Positions 51,543-61,786 of a stretch of 64,000 bases of DNA are shown here, in pieces (the first letter of the stretch is position 1; every line of letters starts with the position of its first letter). A program made the position numbers and the translations under genes. The notes beneath the pieces are model-generated. The model did no database searches. It was not told where the DNA came from and saw only the letters and a list, made by a program, of their open reading frames with translations. The stretch is from Acidaminobacter hydrogenoformans DSM 2784 (GTDB taxonomy: Bacteria; Bacillota; Clostridia; Peptostreptococcales; Acidaminobacteraceae), in contig NZ_FMWL01000001.1 in the NCBI RefSeq assembly GCF_900103005.1, positions 248,001-312,000 on the forward strand, in the 5' to 3' direction.

Positions 51543-52425
51543 CGCGGTTCACCCCTCGAATGACCTGCAGGATCTGCCTCGCGGTCTCACTCTGGGTATC
51601 GAACCCCGTCAGCTGGTTGAATATGGCTTCCAGTGAGCCCTCGTGGTTCAGGTCTTTCAAATCTTCAAAGGTGCCATTCGCGACAATATGTCCGCCGTCC
51701 AGCAATACAATCCGGTGGCTGATCTTCTCAACCACATCCATAATGTGCGAGGAATAAAAAATGGTCTTCCCGGCTTTTGCAAGCGCCTCCAGCAGCTCCT
51801 TGACGACCATGACACTGTTGGCGTCCAGGCCGCTGAGGGGTTCGTCCAGAAATAGAATATCCGGATCGTGCAGGATACTGGCGATCAGAAGCACCTTTTG
51901 CCGCATGCCTTTGGAGAAGGAGGTCATCCTCGAATGATACACGTCCTTTATGCCAAACAGCGTCACCAGGGCCTCGGCCTTCCTGTCCGCATCTTCAAAG
52001 GACATGCCATAAAGCTCCCCTACAAAAGTCAGATACTCCCTGGGCGTCAGATTGTCATAAAGATCCGCCGTTTCAGGCACATAGCCAATATGACGCTTAT
52101 AGCTTACGCCCGAGGTCCGGATGTCCTCACCCAAGATTTCTACCGTTCCGCTGTAGCCCTCGATCAAGCCCAGCATGATCTTGACCGTTGTACTCTTTCC
52201 GGCGCCGTTTGGCCCTATGTAGCCTATGATTTCTCCGCGCCCGGCCTCAAGATCAACGCCCCGGAGGACTTCCTTGGCGCCAAAGCTCATTTTGAGGTTT
52301 TTTAAGGCAAGCACCGTTTGGGCTGAGGGTTTGGGTGTGGGCTGAGGTACATGAAGAGGGGCTGGTTGAATCGATGGTTGCTGCGCTTGATCAAGCGCTG
52401 TCTGAAGCTCCGGTTGAAGGTTCAT
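51535..52425 (-). CDS. ABC-2 exporter ATPase
   Basis: 296 residues. Walker A GPNGAGKST, FSKGMRQKVLL signature, Walker B ILFLDEPLSGLD and H-loop YSSHIMDVVEK. A 35-residue Pro/Gln-rich N-terminal extension precedes the fold. Pairs with the following permease. ATG after AGGAGG. Confidence 0.9.
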   Translation of the reverse strand: MNLQPELQTALDQAQQPSIQPAPLHVPQPTPKPSAQTVLALKNLKMSFGAKEVLRGVDLEAGRGEIIGYIGPNGAGKSTTVKIMLGLIEGYSGTVEILGEDIRTSGVSYKRHIGYVPETADLYDNLTPREYLTFVGELYGMSFEDADRKAEALVTLFGIKDVYHSRMTSFSKGMRQKVLLIASILHDPDILFLDEPLSGLDANSVMVVKELLEALAKAGKTIFYSSHIMDVVEKISHRIVLLDGGHIVANGTFEDLKDLNHEGSLEAIFNQLTGFDTQSETARQILQVIRGVNRDE

Positions 52426-52703
52426 TTGCGCATTCCTCCTGTTATGTCAATCCGTTTGTTTTTCTAATTCATCACAACAATCACGGCTGCTCAACCTTTT
52501 AAGCGGCTCGTAACTGAAGTTCTGATAAAAGTCTATCATAATGGCGTACGTAAAGTGTTAAGAAAGTCTGAAATGTAACCTAAGAGAAAAGACCTGTGAA
52601 GGTGGTGAGCACATCACCAGTTCACAGGTCTCTATTTCTGTCATCCTCATAGGTTTTTAGGTTCTCACCGGAGGATCGCTGACGACATGTCATGCGCAGC
52701 GCA
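52426..52703. other. Intergenic region with hexuronate-operon terminator
   Basis: Contains the terminator at 52590-52631; the rest is upstream DNA of the ABC-2 operon with no clear promoter consensus. Confidence 0.45.
52590..52631 (-). terminator. Terminator of the hexuronate locus
   Basis: AGACCTGTGAA/TTCACAGGTCT with an inner GGTG...CACC hairpin and TTTTC on the minus strand; ends the long minus-strand cluster. Confidence 0.8.
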
Positions 52704-53786
52704 TTACTCAAAATACGCGTCAAACGCCAGCCCGTAATGGGCGCCTATCTGCTTTATCTCTTCAAGCGTCTTCTCATTGACAGGAATTCCGCTCTCCAGG
52801 AGCTTCGCTTCCATCTCAGCTTCCTTCTCTCCGTGGGTGTAAATCCTGTCTTTACCGAGGGCTTTCGGGCTCTCCCTCATTTCCTGCAGAAGCGTGGTCA
52901 GGCGGTCTTTGATCTCCGCCTTGTTCCCAAAGATGCCGTAGTCAATGGCCCAGAAGGAAAATGAGGTATCCCCGTTGCCGCTGTTGACCACATGAGGTGA
53001 CGTTGTCCCCCCTGCAAAAATCGACGTAAAGATCTCCACGATCATGCCAAAGCCGTAACCCTTGTGGGATCCCAGCAGCTCCGTCTCTCCACCCAGAGGA
53101 AAAATCCCGCCGCCCAGCTTTCCAATAATGTTGTTCAGCACATGGTCCGCGTCTGCGCAGCCTTGGCCATTCTCATCTGCTGCCCAGCCTGCTTCCAGGG
53201 GTTTCTCCTGCTTTCTGTAAACCTCAAGCTTCCCTCGTGTCACCACAGTGGTGGAGGCATCATACCAGAAGTTAACTGGATCCGCCGGCATGCAGACCGC
53301 AATTGGGCTCGTCCCCAGCATGGCCTTGCGCCCATTGGTAGGTATCGCGATCGCCTCCGTATTGGTCATGGACACGCCAAGGAGATCCTCCGCAGCGGCC
53401 ATGGAGGTGTAATACCCCGCTATTCCGTAATGATTGGAATTTCTGACGCAAACGGTGCCCACACCAAATTTTTTGGCTTTCTCAATCGCAGTTTCCATGG
53501 CCTTTTTCGCCACGACCTGTCCCATGGTCTTAGGGGCGTCCCAAACCTCTGAGATTGGCGTTTGATGGACGACAGAGACCTCGGCCTGAGGCAGAATTGA
53601 ACCCTCCTGCATAGCCAGGAAATAACGGATTAAGCGCTGAATCCCATGAGACTCAATACCATAGAGATCAGCTTTTAAAAGGACGTCCACAATGTCGCAG
53701 CTTTCGCTTTCGCTGAAACCACTCTTGATAAAAATATCCTGACAAAAATGCCGTGTGTTCTCAACCGGTAAATAACTGTAGCTCAT
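52704..53786 (-). CDS. Malate/L-lactate dehydrogenase (Ldh/YjmC) family oxidoreductase
   Basis: 360 residues. Family motifs: DLYGIESHGIQRLIRY, VRNSNHYGIAGYYT, TPIAVCMPA-like GTSPIAVCMPAD, and GSHKGYGFGMIVEIF. NAD(P)-dependent reduction of 2-oxo acids or sugar-derived keto acids. B. subtilis yjmC sits in the equivalent hexuronate locus. ATG 53786 after AGAAAGGG. Last gene before the terminator. Confidence 0.83.
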   Translation of the reverse strand: MSYSYLPVENTRHFCQDIFIKSGFSESESCDIVDVLLKADLYGIESHGIQRLIRYFLAMQEGSILPQAEVSVVHQTPISEVWDAPKTMGQVVAKKAMETAIEKAKKFGVGTVCVRNSNHYGIAGYYTSMAAAEDLLGVSMTNTEAIAIPTNGRKAMLGTSPIAVCMPADPVNFWYDASTTVVTRGKLEVYRKQEKPLEAGWAADENGQGCADADHVLNNIIGKLGGGIFPLGGETELLGSHKGYGFGMIVEIFTSIFAGGTTSPHVVNSGNGDTSFSFWAIDYGIFGNKAEIKDRLTTLLQEMRESPKALGKDRIYTHGEKEAEMEAKLLESGIPVNEKTLEEIKQIGAHYGLAFDAYFE

Positions 53787-53907
53787 AACAGCACCCTTTC
53801 TGAAATCAACGAGAAAAGACCAGGCAGGAAAAAGGTGCCAGCGGCTGACGCCTCTCTCCACCTTTTCCCTGCCTCGTCATTTTTTAATTCTGGTACTCTT
53901 AAGCTTC

Positions 53908-54933
53908 TTAGCGCTGAACCCTGCCGGATGCATCCCCGCCAACCAAGGCCTCGACCTCTTCCACCGTCACCAGGTTGAAGTCACCAAAGATGGTGTGCTT
54001 GAGCGCGGAAGCCGCAACGCCAAACTCGAGCGCCGCTTTGTAATCCTTACCTGAGATCAAACCGTAAATCAAGCCTGAGGCAAAGGAATCCCCGCCCCCT
54101 ACACGGTCGACAATGCGCACTTCGTATTTCTTTGAGTGATAGAACTCATTGCCGTCGTAAATCAATGCAGACCAGCCGTTGTCAGAAGCAGAATAGCTCT
54201 CACGGAGGGAAGTCGCTACATATTTAAAGTTAAACTTATCCTGCATTCTGCGGAACATATCCATATAGCCTGCAAGCTCAAGCTCACCTTTTTCAACATT
54301 TGTATCACCAGGCTTGAAGCCAAGGACCTTCTCAGCGTCCTCTTCGTTTCCAATGCAGACATCGACATACTGCATCAGCGGCGTCATGACCTTTTGAGCT
54401 TGCTCCGGCGTCCAGAGCTTTTTGCGGAAGTTGAGATCCACACTGACCGTAACACCATGCTTCTTAGCCGCAATGAGCGCTGCTTCTGTCAGGGCTGCCG
54501 CTTTAGGTCCCAGCGCTGGCGTTATGCCTGTAAAATGGAACCACTCGGCATCTTTGAAAATTGCGTCAAAGTCAAAATCGCTGATCTCTGCTTCTGAAAT
54601 TGCAGAATTTGCCCGGTCATAAACAACTTTGGAAGGTCGCATGGAAGCACCTGTTTCAAGGAAGTAGATGCCCACACGGTCGCCGCCGCGGGCAACGAAA
54701 TCCGTTTTGACGTTCTGCTTTCTGAGCGCTTCGACGGCACACTGGCCAATTTCATGCTTAGGCAGCTTGCTGACAAAATAAGCATCCAGGCCATAGTTTG
54801 CAAGGGAAACCGCGACGTTTGCCTCGCCGCCGCCGTAGACAACATCAAAACTATTCGATTGGTTGAATCTCAAAAATCCTGGGGAAGAAAGCCTGAGCAT
54901 GATTTCGCCCATAGTCACAACTTTTTTAGCCAT
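53908..54933 (-). CDS. kdgK: 2-keto-3-deoxygluconate kinase (PfkB family)
   Basis: 341 residues. PfkB signatures: GGGEANVAVSLANYG, DLNFRKKLWT and the ATP/anion-hole RVGGGDSFASGLIYGL. Phosphorylates KDG to KDPG, the step before the adjacent aldolase. ATG after AGGAGG. Separated from eda by 96 bases that contain a 10-bp phased ATTTC series. Confidence 0.9.
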   Translation of the reverse strand: MAKKVVTMGEIMLRLSSPGFLRFNQSNSFDVVYGGGEANVAVSLANYGLDAYFVSKLPKHEIGQCAVEALRKQNVKTDFVARGGDRVGIYFLETGASMRPSKVVYDRANSAISEAEISDFDFDAIFKDAEWFHFTGITPALGPKAAALTEAALIAAKKHGVTVSVDLNFRKKLWTPEQAQKVMTPLMQYVDVCIGNEEDAEKVLGFKPGDTNVEKGELELAGYMDMFRRMQDKFNFKYVATSLRESYSASDNGWSALIYDGNEFYHSKKYEVRIVDRVGGGDSFASGLIYGLISGKDYKAALEFGVAASALKHTIFGDFNLVTVEEVEALVGGDASGRVQR

Positions 54934-54961
54934 TAAATGAAACCTCCTGTGATCATGTTAG

Positions 54962-55025
54962 ATTTCTTAATTTCACGTTATTTCGTTCGATTTCATACAG
55001 TTGAGCTCAATTTCGCCCTATTTCG
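54962..55025. repeat. ATTTC series with 10-bp phasing
   Basis: ATTTC begins at 54962, 54970, 54980, 54990, 55010 and 55020; the last five keep multiples of ten bases. It may be a decayed tandem repeat or a bent-DNA operator between eda and kdgK. Confidence 0.5.
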
Positions 55026-55029
55026 CGCT

Positions 55030-55668
55030 TTACCTCGCAGCCTTGACCGCTTCAACGAATTTCTTCGCCGTCTCAGTGACGAGCGCGTAATCACCGGTCT
55101 TAGCGCCCTTCGTCAGGTCGCTGCCCGTGCCTACCGCTACAGCACCGCTCTTAATCCAGTCCTTGACGTTTTCAAGGTTGACGCCGCCCGTCGGCATAAA
55201 GTTGCCCTGCGGGATAGGCCCCTTGAACGCGCCAATAATGGATGGACCAAAGGCGTTACCAGGGAAGACCTTGCAGACTTCAACGCCCAGCTCGAGGGCT
55301 TCAACCGCTTCCTTAACCGTCATGATGCCAGGCATCACTGGGATTCTGTAACGGTTGCAAAGCTTCACCGTCTCTGGGTTCAGGCTTGGGCTGACAATAT
55401 ACTCTGCGCCAGCAAGAATGCAAAGTCGTGCCGTTTCTGGATCCAGGACAGTGCCTGCGCCAATAATGACATCCTCATCTTTATAAGTCTCGGCAAGCTC
55501 TTTGATAATATCTATCGCGCCAGGTACCGTCATGGTTACCTCCAGCGCTTTGATGCCGCCATTTTTTACAGCTTCGGTAATTTTAAGGCCCTGCTCTTTG
55601 GATTCCGCGCGAATGACGGCAACGACGCCACTATCGACAATTTTTTTGATGGTTTCAAGACGTTTCAA
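55030..55668 (-). CDS. eda: KDPG/KHG aldolase
   Basis: 212 residues. Catalytic Glu in KALEVTMTVPG, Schiff-base Lys in EVCKVFPGNAFG, and the phosphate loop PTGGVNLENV are intact. Cleaves KDPG to pyruvate and glyceraldehyde-3-phosphate. TTG start 55668 after GAGGAGG. Confidence 0.93.
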   Translation of the reverse strand: MKRLETIKKIVDSGVVAVIRAESKEQGLKITEAVKNGGIKALEVTMTVPGAIDIIKELAETYKDEDVIIGAGTVLDPETARLCILAGAEYIVSPSLNPETVKLCNRYRIPVMPGIMTVKEAVEALELGVEVCKVFPGNAFGPSIIGAFKGPIPQGNFMPTGGVNLENVKDWIKSGAVAVGTGSDLTKGAKTGDYALVTETAKKFVEAVKAAR

Positions 55669-55739
55669 CGAAAAACCTCCTCATTTATCTGAATGACAGC
55701 TTCTGCCTACAACTCAGCTTTAGTTTGTGCCAGTTGAAG

Positions 55740-56753
55740 TTAAAAGACAGAAATGATTTTCAAAAACTTCTCCGGCGTATCCGATTGATCCGCAACCGAC
55801 TGCGCAAGTTCGTCAAAGGACACGTTTTTGGAAACCGTCGCCTCAACGTTGATCTTGCCGCTATAGATCAGCTCAATGGCCTCCTGGAACTCACCCGCGC
55901 TGGTACGGGACCCTCTCAGGTCCAGCTCCTTCTTGGTGATCATAGCCGTAGGCAGCTCAGTATCCGCCTTTGGCCAGCCCGTAAAGACAATTCTGCCTGC
56001 AAAGGAAGCATAGTCCAGCGTATCGCGGATCGCTCTGTTGGCCCCGGAAGCTTCAATGACCACTTGGGCCATAACGCCCCCAGTGATATCTTTAATGGCC
56101 TCTACCACGTTAGTTTCAGAAGGATTGACCGTATGCGTCACCCCAAGGGACTTTGCGTAATCCAGTCTGGCTTCCAGAATATCGATCAGGATTGGCGTCG
56201 CGCCGTATTCCAGCGCCACGAGTGCCGCCATCAGACCAATGGGGCCCGCACCTATAATTGCCACTGTCTCACCGGCCTTGACCTGGCCCCTGTGTATGGA
56301 ATGCAGCGCAATGGTCAAAGGCTCCGCAAGCGGAATCAGATCCCAGGACATATCCTCGGGAACTTTGTGAAGCAAATGGTCCGGATGGGAGAAATACTCC
56401 GCCATGCCGCCATCCACATGGACCCCCAGTACCTGAAGGTTTTCACAGCAATTCGTCCTGCCTATGGAGCAAGGATAACATTTGCCGCAGTAGATATAAG
56501 GATCGAGAATGACTTTGTCGCCCTTCTTAAGACCCTTGTCATTCGGACCGATCTCAAAAATCTCCCCCGCAACCTCGTGCCCGAGAATTCGAGGATAGGT
56601 GACAAGGACATTGTGTCCCCGGTAAGCGCCTACATCCGAGCCGCAAATGCTGGCGGACTTTACTTTGACAATGGCATGTCCTGGCTTTGACGCCGGCATT
56701 TCAATGTCTTTCATATAAATTTTACCTGGTGCTTCAAGATAAACTGCTTTCAT
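55740..56753 (-). CDS. Zinc-dependent alcohol dehydrogenase (YjmD-like)
   Basis: 337 residues. Catalytic zinc Cys-His in ASICGSDVGAYRGH and GHEVAGE, structural zinc cysteines CGKCYPCSIGRTNCC, NAD fold AIIGAGPIGLMAA. In the hexuronate locus it probably oxidises a sugar alcohol or acid. Paralogue of the gene at 58915. Confidence 0.87.
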   Translation of the reverse strand: MKAVYLEAPGKIYMKDIEMPASKPGHAIVKVKSASICGSDVGAYRGHNVLVTYPRILGHEVAGEIFEIGPNDKGLKKGDKVILDPYIYCGKCYPCSIGRTNCCENLQVLGVHVDGGMAEYFSHPDHLLHKVPEDMSWDLIPLAEPLTIALHSIHRGQVKAGETVAIIGAGPIGLMAALVALEYGATPILIDILEARLDYAKSLGVTHTVNPSETNVVEAIKDITGGVMAQVVIEASGANRAIRDTLDYASFAGRIVFTGWPKADTELPTAMITKKELDLRGSRTSAGEFQEAIELIYSGKINVEATVSKNVSFDELAQSVADQSDTPEKFLKIISVF

Positions 56754-56773
56754 CTGTTCAAGTCACATCCTCT

Positions 56774-57628
56774 CTAAACGCCCGAATAAGCCTGGAAACC
56801 GCCGTCCACCGGAACAACGACGCCGGTAACAAACCCGGAGGCTTCCTTGCTGACCAGCCAAAGCAGCGTGCCAACCAGCTCCTGTGGCTCACCGAAGCGC
56901 TCCATAGGGGTGTGGTTCAGGATCTTTTCTGATCTTGGGGTCAAGCTCCCGTCCTCATTCGTCAGAAGGGTTCTGTTCTGCTCTGTCAGGAAGAAGCCTG
57001 GTGCCAGGGCATTAACCCTGATCCCCTCTTTTGAGAGGTGCACGGCAAGCCAATAGGTGAAGTTGCTGATTGCCGCCTTAGCACCAGCATAAGCCGGAAC
57101 CTTGGTCATAGGACTATAGGCGGCCATGGAGGAAATATTGACAATGGTCGCGTCAGTCTTTCCAACCATATCCAGAGCAAAAATCTGGGATGGAATCAGG
57201 GTCCCGAGGAAATTGAGGTCAAACACATAGCCCACGCCCTCAGGATCCATATCAAAAAAGGTGGTTTTTCCTTCTGTATTCCCTAAGAGGCTTCTGTTGA
57301 AATACTCTTCAGAAGTGCTGCCTTTCGGATGGTTGCCGCCTGCGCCGTTGATCAGGATATCCACGGTGCCAAAGGCTTCGTGGATCTTGTCTCTCGCCGC
57401 TTTCACACTGTCCACTTTCAGGACATCCGCAGAAAAGGCCATAGCCGTGCCGCCTGCTGCCGCGATCTCTGCAGAAAGCTTTTCACCCTTTTCAAGAGAG
57501 CGGTTGACAATGGCGACTTTGGCGCCGCATTCCGCCAGCGCCCGGCAGAAATAACTGCCCAGGACACCCGCGCCGCCAGTTACAACGGCGACTTTGCCGG
57601 ATAAATCTATTTTAAATGGTACTGTCAT
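56774..57628 (-). CDS. SDR oxidoreductase, UxuB/YjmF-type fructuronate reductase
   Basis: 284 residues. [11 protein letters not shown] loop, [12 protein letters not shown] insert typical of the mannonate-oxidoreductase SDRs, catalytic YAGAKAA and VPVDGGF end. Probably interconverts fructuronate and mannonate, feeding UxuA. Assignment rests on the insert and on the neighbours. ATG after GGGAGG. Confidence 0.85.
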   Translation of the reverse strand: MTVPFKIDLSGKVAVVTGGAGVLGSYFCRALAECGAKVAIVNRSLEKGEKLSAEIAAAGGTAMAFSADVLKVDSVKAARDKIHEAFGTVDILINGAGGNHPKGSTSEEYFNRSLLGNTEGKTTFFDMDPEGVGYVFDLNFLGTLIPSQIFALDMVGKTDATIVNISSMAAYSPMTKVPAYAGAKAAISNFTYWLAVHLSKEGIRVNALAPGFFLTEQNRTLLTNEDGSLTPRSEKILNHTPMERFGEPQELVGTLLWLVSKEASGFVTGVVVPVDGGFQAYSGV

Positions 57629-57663
57629 AATCTAATGCCTCCCATATAGAACTTCGAAAAAGT

Positions 57664-58896
57664 CTACTTCACAATGGCAGGATCTGCCCAGTGCTCCGTC
57701 ATATTAGGCAGCAGAGGGTACCAGTCCTTGCGATACGGATCCCGGTCATACGGATAGCCGCCCAGCTCCTGATAAAGCTCAGAATATTGTCCCAGCTTGT
57801 CATAGTCCAGCTCAACGCCAAGGCCAGGCGCTGTAGGGATCTTGATCTTCCCGTTTTCATAGGTCATCAGACCGCCCTTGATAATATCATCCGTCAGCTG
57901 ATGATAGTGGGCATCAATGGCAAACGGCATGCTCGGAAGCACTGCGCCCAGATGCAGCATGGTCGAGAGTTGAATACCCAGTTCGCCAGAGGAGTGCACT
58001 GCCACGCCATACTGGAAAGTCTCGCAGACCGCCGCCGCTTTGATGCAAGGCCGGATGCCGCCCCAGAAGGTTGTATCCAGAAGGATGACATCTACTGCAG
58101 GATCGAGAATATTGGCGGAAAGCTGCTCGAAGTTGACCACCACGGTATTCGTCGCCAGCGAAAGATGCGTCTTCTCCCTGACTTTGCGCATGCCGTTCAG
58201 CCCCCAGGTTGGGTCCTCGAGATAATCGTTGTTCAGGCCTTCAATGGCCTTGGCGAAGCGCACACTCTGCTCAACGCTGAGAATAGCATTTGGATCAAAC
58301 CGGTATCTGTCTTTAGGATTCGCAGCTGCAATCGCCTTATAGACCTCGAGCTCATAATCCGGATGGAAGACCCCGCCCTTGAGCTTATGGGACGTAAAGC
58401 CATACTTGGCCTTCAGCTCCGCCACATGGTCCACGACCTGCTCAATGGTTCTGACCTCGCCTGCGCCCGTTTTCTCGTTTGGATATCTGAAGAAAATGTA
58501 GCTCGCGAACTCGACCTCATCCCGCATTTTTCCGCCGAGGATCTGGTACGCCGGCACGCCAAGCTTCTTGCCAATTATATCGATACACGCAAACTCAATG
58601 GCCGCCATCAGCTGCGTCCGGTTGTTGTAAAGGCTTGCCGTTGGGTTGGAGATTTTCCAGCGCAGCGCCTCCAGCTGGAACGGGTCGTGTCCCACCAGGT
58701 AAGGCTTCAGCCCTTCAAACGCCAGCTTTGCGCTCTCGCCGCCGCCGCCCATTTCACCAAGACCTGTGATGCCTTCATCCGTCTCAACCTCGACAATAGT
58801 CCTGACAAATCTGCCCCAGTGCACCCCGTTGCTGTGTCTGAGCGGCGCCTCAAGTGGGACGGTGACCGTTGTCGCTTTTATATCCGTTATCCGCAT
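57664..58896 (-). CDS. Enolase-superfamily sugar acid dehydratase (glucarate dehydratase-like)
   Basis: 410 residues. KxK-type base in SHKLKGG, metal Asp in RFDPNAI, Glu in YLEDPTWG, Asn in ATNTVVV and His in VHSSGELG give the glucarate dehydratase subgroup order. It is about 40 residues shorter than classical GudD, so another aldarate or aldonate may be the substrate. Makes a 2-keto-3-deoxy acid. ATG after GGGGAGGA. Confidence 0.85.
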   Translation of the reverse strand: MRITDIKATTVTVPLEAPLRHSNGVHWGRFVRTIVEVETDEGITGLGEMGGGGESAKLAFEGLKPYLVGHDPFQLEALRWKISNPTASLYNNRTQLMAAIEFACIDIIGKKLGVPAYQILGGKMRDEVEFASYIFFRYPNEKTGAGEVRTIEQVVDHVAELKAKYGFTSHKLKGGVFHPDYELEVYKAIAAANPKDRYRFDPNAILSVEQSVRFAKAIEGLNNDYLEDPTWGLNGMRKVREKTHLSLATNTVVVNFEQLSANILDPAVDVILLDTTFWGGIRPCIKAAAVCETFQYGVAVHSSGELGIQLSTMLHLGAVLPSMPFAIDAHYHQLTDDIIKGGLMTYENGKIKIPTAPGLGVELDYDKLGQYSELYQELGGYPYDRDPYRKDWYPLLPNMTEHWADPAIVK

Positions 58897-58914
58897 TTCA
58901 TGTCCTCCCCTGGA

Positions 58915-59937
58915 TCAGTCTTCAAAAATCAGCAGAACCTTCGAGGTCTTTTCTGCCTTACTTTCAATTAAATCAAAAGCTTCCTTGAACTTATCAAACG
59001 CGAAGGTATGGGAAATCATTTCCACTGGCTTCAGCCGACCCTCCTGGAAATGCTCAATGACTTCTGGAAACTTATAGGTCTGGAGCCTGGAACCCACTAC
59101 CGTCAACTCCCGGCGTGTTATCAAAAACTGTGCTATGGCCGATGGTCTTGAGTCAAACCCCATCACTACCACGCGCCCCGCAGCGGAAGCCGCCTGAATG
59201 GCTTGTTCAAAGGTCTTCGGAAGGCAGGCCGCATCTATGACCACATTGGCACCCATGCCTTCTGTGATCTCATAGACCTTCTCGACAGGATCCACCTCTG
59301 ACGACAGAATCACATGATCCGCCCCAAGGCCCTTAGCCGTATCAAGCTTGTCCTGCTCCACATCCGCCACAATACATACTGCGCCTTTCAGCTTGGCGTA
59401 CTGTAGAATACTGAGTCCCGCCGGTCCCGCGCCAATAATCCAGACCACATCCCCAGGCCTGACATCTCCCCGCCAGGTGACCTGGGCGGCTATGGTGAAC
59501 GGTTCAATCAGAACTGCTTCTTTCCAGTCCAGAGATGGACTTAAAAGATGAACCCTGTCCTGGGTGATTTTAAAATATTCCTGAAAACCGCCATCCCGGT
59601 GGACGCCTATGACTTCCAGGTTTTCGCAGACATTGGGCCGCCCGTTTCTGCAGGCATAGCAGTGTCCGCAGTAGACAATAGGCTCAACGACGACATGATC
59701 CCCCACCTTGACGCGGTCCACAGCGGTTCCAGCTTCAACGACTTCGCCCACAAACTCATGTCCAATAACCCTTGGATACGTGGCGACAGGAGACGTTCCA
59801 TGGTAAATGTGAATGTCAGAGCCGCAGATGCCTGCGGCTTTGACCTTAATCAACACTTCGTTGCTATTCTCAATAACCGGCATCTCCCGCTCCACGAGCT
59901 GAAGCTCACCCGGTATGACAACTTGTAACGCTTTCAT
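58915..59937 (-). CDS. Zinc-dependent alcohol dehydrogenase, second copy in the locus
   Basis: 340 residues. Zinc motifs AAGICGSDIHIYHG, GHEFVGEVVE and CGHCYACRNGRPNVC; NAD loop IIGAGPAGLSI. ATG 59937 is chosen with GAGGAA nine bases upstream. Similar to the paralogue at 55740 but distinct enough to expect another substrate. Confidence 0.87.
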   Translation of the reverse strand: MKALQVVIPGELQLVEREMPVIENSNEVLIKVKAAGICGSDIHIYHGTSPVATYPRVIGHEFVGEVVEAGTAVDRVKVGDHVVVEPIVYCGHCYACRNGRPNVCENLEVIGVHRDGGFQEYFKITQDRVHLLSPSLDWKEAVLIEPFTIAAQVTWRGDVRPGDVVWIIGAGPAGLSILQYAKLKGAVCIVADVEQDKLDTAKGLGADHVILSSEVDPVEKVYEITEGMGANVVIDAACLPKTFEQAIQAASAAGRVVVMGFDSRPSAIAQFLITRRELTVVGSRLQTYKFPEVIEHFQEGRLKPVEMISHTFAFDKFKEAFDLIESKAEKTSKVLLIFED

Positions 59938-59991
59938 GGCGCTCACTTCCTCAATTCAAATTTAATTGCTGAAGAGAATCAAAATGATGGC

Positions 59992-61269
59992 TTAGATCCC
60001 AAACAGGCTAGGCAGGAAAAGGCTGATCGCCGGAATGTAGCTGACCAGCATCAACACTACAAGGCTGACAGCAAGGAACGGCAGGATGGCTTTTGATGCT
60101 TGAAGCAGGGAAATTTTACTGATGCCTGCAGCGACGAAGAGACAAACGCCAACTGGCGGTGTCGTCAGACCAATAACCAGATTGAGGACTGCCATGACGC
60201 CAAACTGAAGCGGGTCCATACCAACGCCGGTGGCCACTGGAAGGAGAACCGGGAACAGGATGACCAGTGCCGCGATCGTTTCCATGAACATACCTACAAA
60301 CAAGAGCAGAATATTGATCATCAGGATGACAATAATTTTATTCGTGGAGATCGAGAGAATGGTCTCTGCGATCATCTGAGGAATCTGCTCACTGGCCATA
60401 ATCCAGGCAAAGAGGTTCGCGAAGCCAACCAAGACCATGATGGCCGCTGTCATGCGCAGTGAATCGATCATGACCTTTGGAATCTGATTGAATTGAAGCT
60501 CTTTGTAAACATATTTTCCTACGAAAATCGCATAAAGAACCGCTATAATAGATGCTTCTGTTGGTGTAAAGACGCCACCGAGGATCCCAAAGAGAATCAG
60601 GAAAGTCATAAAGATGGCCCAGAATGCGCCTCTAAAGGTCTTCCAGATAAATCCGAGCGTTTGTCTCTCACCTTTTGGATGATTACGCTTTCTGGAAATG
60701 AAGTAGGAGAGCCCCATCAAAGAAAAGCCCAAAAGCATGCCAGGCAGAGCGCCGGCAAGAAACAGCTTTCCAACGGAAAGGCCTGTCAAAGTGCCTGCAA
60801 TAATCATAGGAAGACTTGGGGGAATGATGGGACCAACTGTAGAAGAGGATGCCGTGACCGCCGCGGAGAAATCTGGCTCATAGCCCTCTTCGATCATAGC
60901 TGGAATCAAGATGCCGCCTACGCTGGCCGTATCCGCAAGGGCTGTCCCTGAGATACCAGCGAAGAGCATGGACGCCGCGACGTTGGCCATGCCAAGCCCG
61001 CCGCGAATAAAACCGAGTACGGCATTTGAAAATTCAATGATTTTTCTTGTGATCCCGCCCGTGTTCATGAGATTACCGGCGAGAACAAAGCCCGGAATAC
61101 AAATTAAAACAAAGGAGTCAATCCCTGAGAACATCTTCTGTGCTGCGATCCCAAGCGGAATGTCTGCAGCGATCAGATAGATGAAGGAGGAGATCCCCAG
61201 TGAAAACGCGACAGGTATGCCCAGGAAGATCAGGATGACGAACGAAATAAACAGTAGTAAAGTCAACAT
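59992..61269 (-). CDS. TRAP transporter large permease, DctM type
   Basis: 425 residues, about 12 helices. LGIPVAFSLGISSF at the start, FVLAGNLMNTGGITRKII, SGTALADTASVGGILIPAM and TAS-SSTVGPIIPPSLPMII are the family signatures. Imports a carboxylated sugar with Na+ or H+. Begins two bases after the dctQ stop. Confidence 0.92.
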   Translation of the reverse strand: MLTLLLFISFVILIFLGIPVAFSLGISSFIYLIAADIPLGIAAQKMFSGIDSFVLICIPGFVLAGNLMNTGGITRKIIEFSNAVLGFIRGGLGMANVAASMLFAGISGTALADTASVGGILIPAMIEEGYEPDFSAAVTASSSTVGPIIPPSLPMIIAGTLTGLSVGKLFLAGALPGMLLGFSLMGLSYFISRKRNHPKGERQTLGFIWKTFRGAFWAIFMTFLILFGILGGVFTPTEASIIAVLYAIFVGKYVYKELQFNQIPKVMIDSLRMTAAIMVLVGFANLFAWIMASEQIPQMIAETILSISTNKIIVILMINILLLFVGMFMETIAALVILFPVLLPVATGVGMDPLQFGVMAVLNLVIGLTTPPVGVCLFVAAGISKISLLQASKAILPFLAVSLVVLMLVSYIPAISLFLPSLFGI

Positions 61270-61271
61270 TT

Positions 61272-61754
61272 TTAGACCTCCCCTCCTTTAGCGAGCCGGG
61301 CAATATCCCTGACCAGATTGTATAAGCCATATAAGGCAATAAAAAAGGACATGAAGGCAATGGAGGCGTATGGGAAGACCATAGGCACGCCAATGGCCGC
61401 GGAGACGTTTCCAACCCCTAAATCAATGAACTTTAAGCCTTGAAGGAACGTTAAAATGAACAGACCTACAGAAAACGCATCCAGAATCAGCTGAATGATA
61501 GGTCTCAGCTTTGGACCCATGATGTTGAGTACAATGTCCACGTTGACGTACTCTCTGTTTTTCATGGCCAGCGGCGCCGCAAGGGCGATGCTGTAGACAA
61601 AGAGATATCTCGTCAGCTCTTCAGTCCAAACCACAGAATATTGTGGGAACGCAAAACGTGTGACGACCTGATAAGTAACAGTGGCAATTAATGCAAGAAA
61701 AGTGAGAAAAGCAGCAAATTCAAGCACCTTCTCAAGTGGATCAATGTGTTTCAT
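61272..61754 (-). CDS. TRAP transporter small permease, DctQ type
   Basis: 160 residues, four helices. VTYQVVTRFAFP, VWTEELTRYLFVYSIALAAPLAMKNREYVNVDI are typical. ATG 61754 after AGGAGTG. Works with DctM and DctP. Confidence 0.9.
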   Translation of the reverse strand: MKHIDPLEKVLEFAAFLTFLALIATVTYQVVTRFAFPQYSVVWTEELTRYLFVYSIALAAPLAMKNREYVNVDIVLNIMGPKLRPIIQLILDAFSVGLFILTFLQGLKFIDLGVGNVSAAIGVPMVFPYASIAFMSFFIALYGLYNLVRDIARLAKGGEV

Positions 61755-61786
61755 GGCTTCACTCCTAAAATTTTGTGTTAGCAAAA

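Noticed and set aside
57691-58971. Open frame of 426 codons antisense to the enolase-superfamily dehydratase
   Set aside because: Same reason: full overlap with a clearly conserved enzyme on the other strand.
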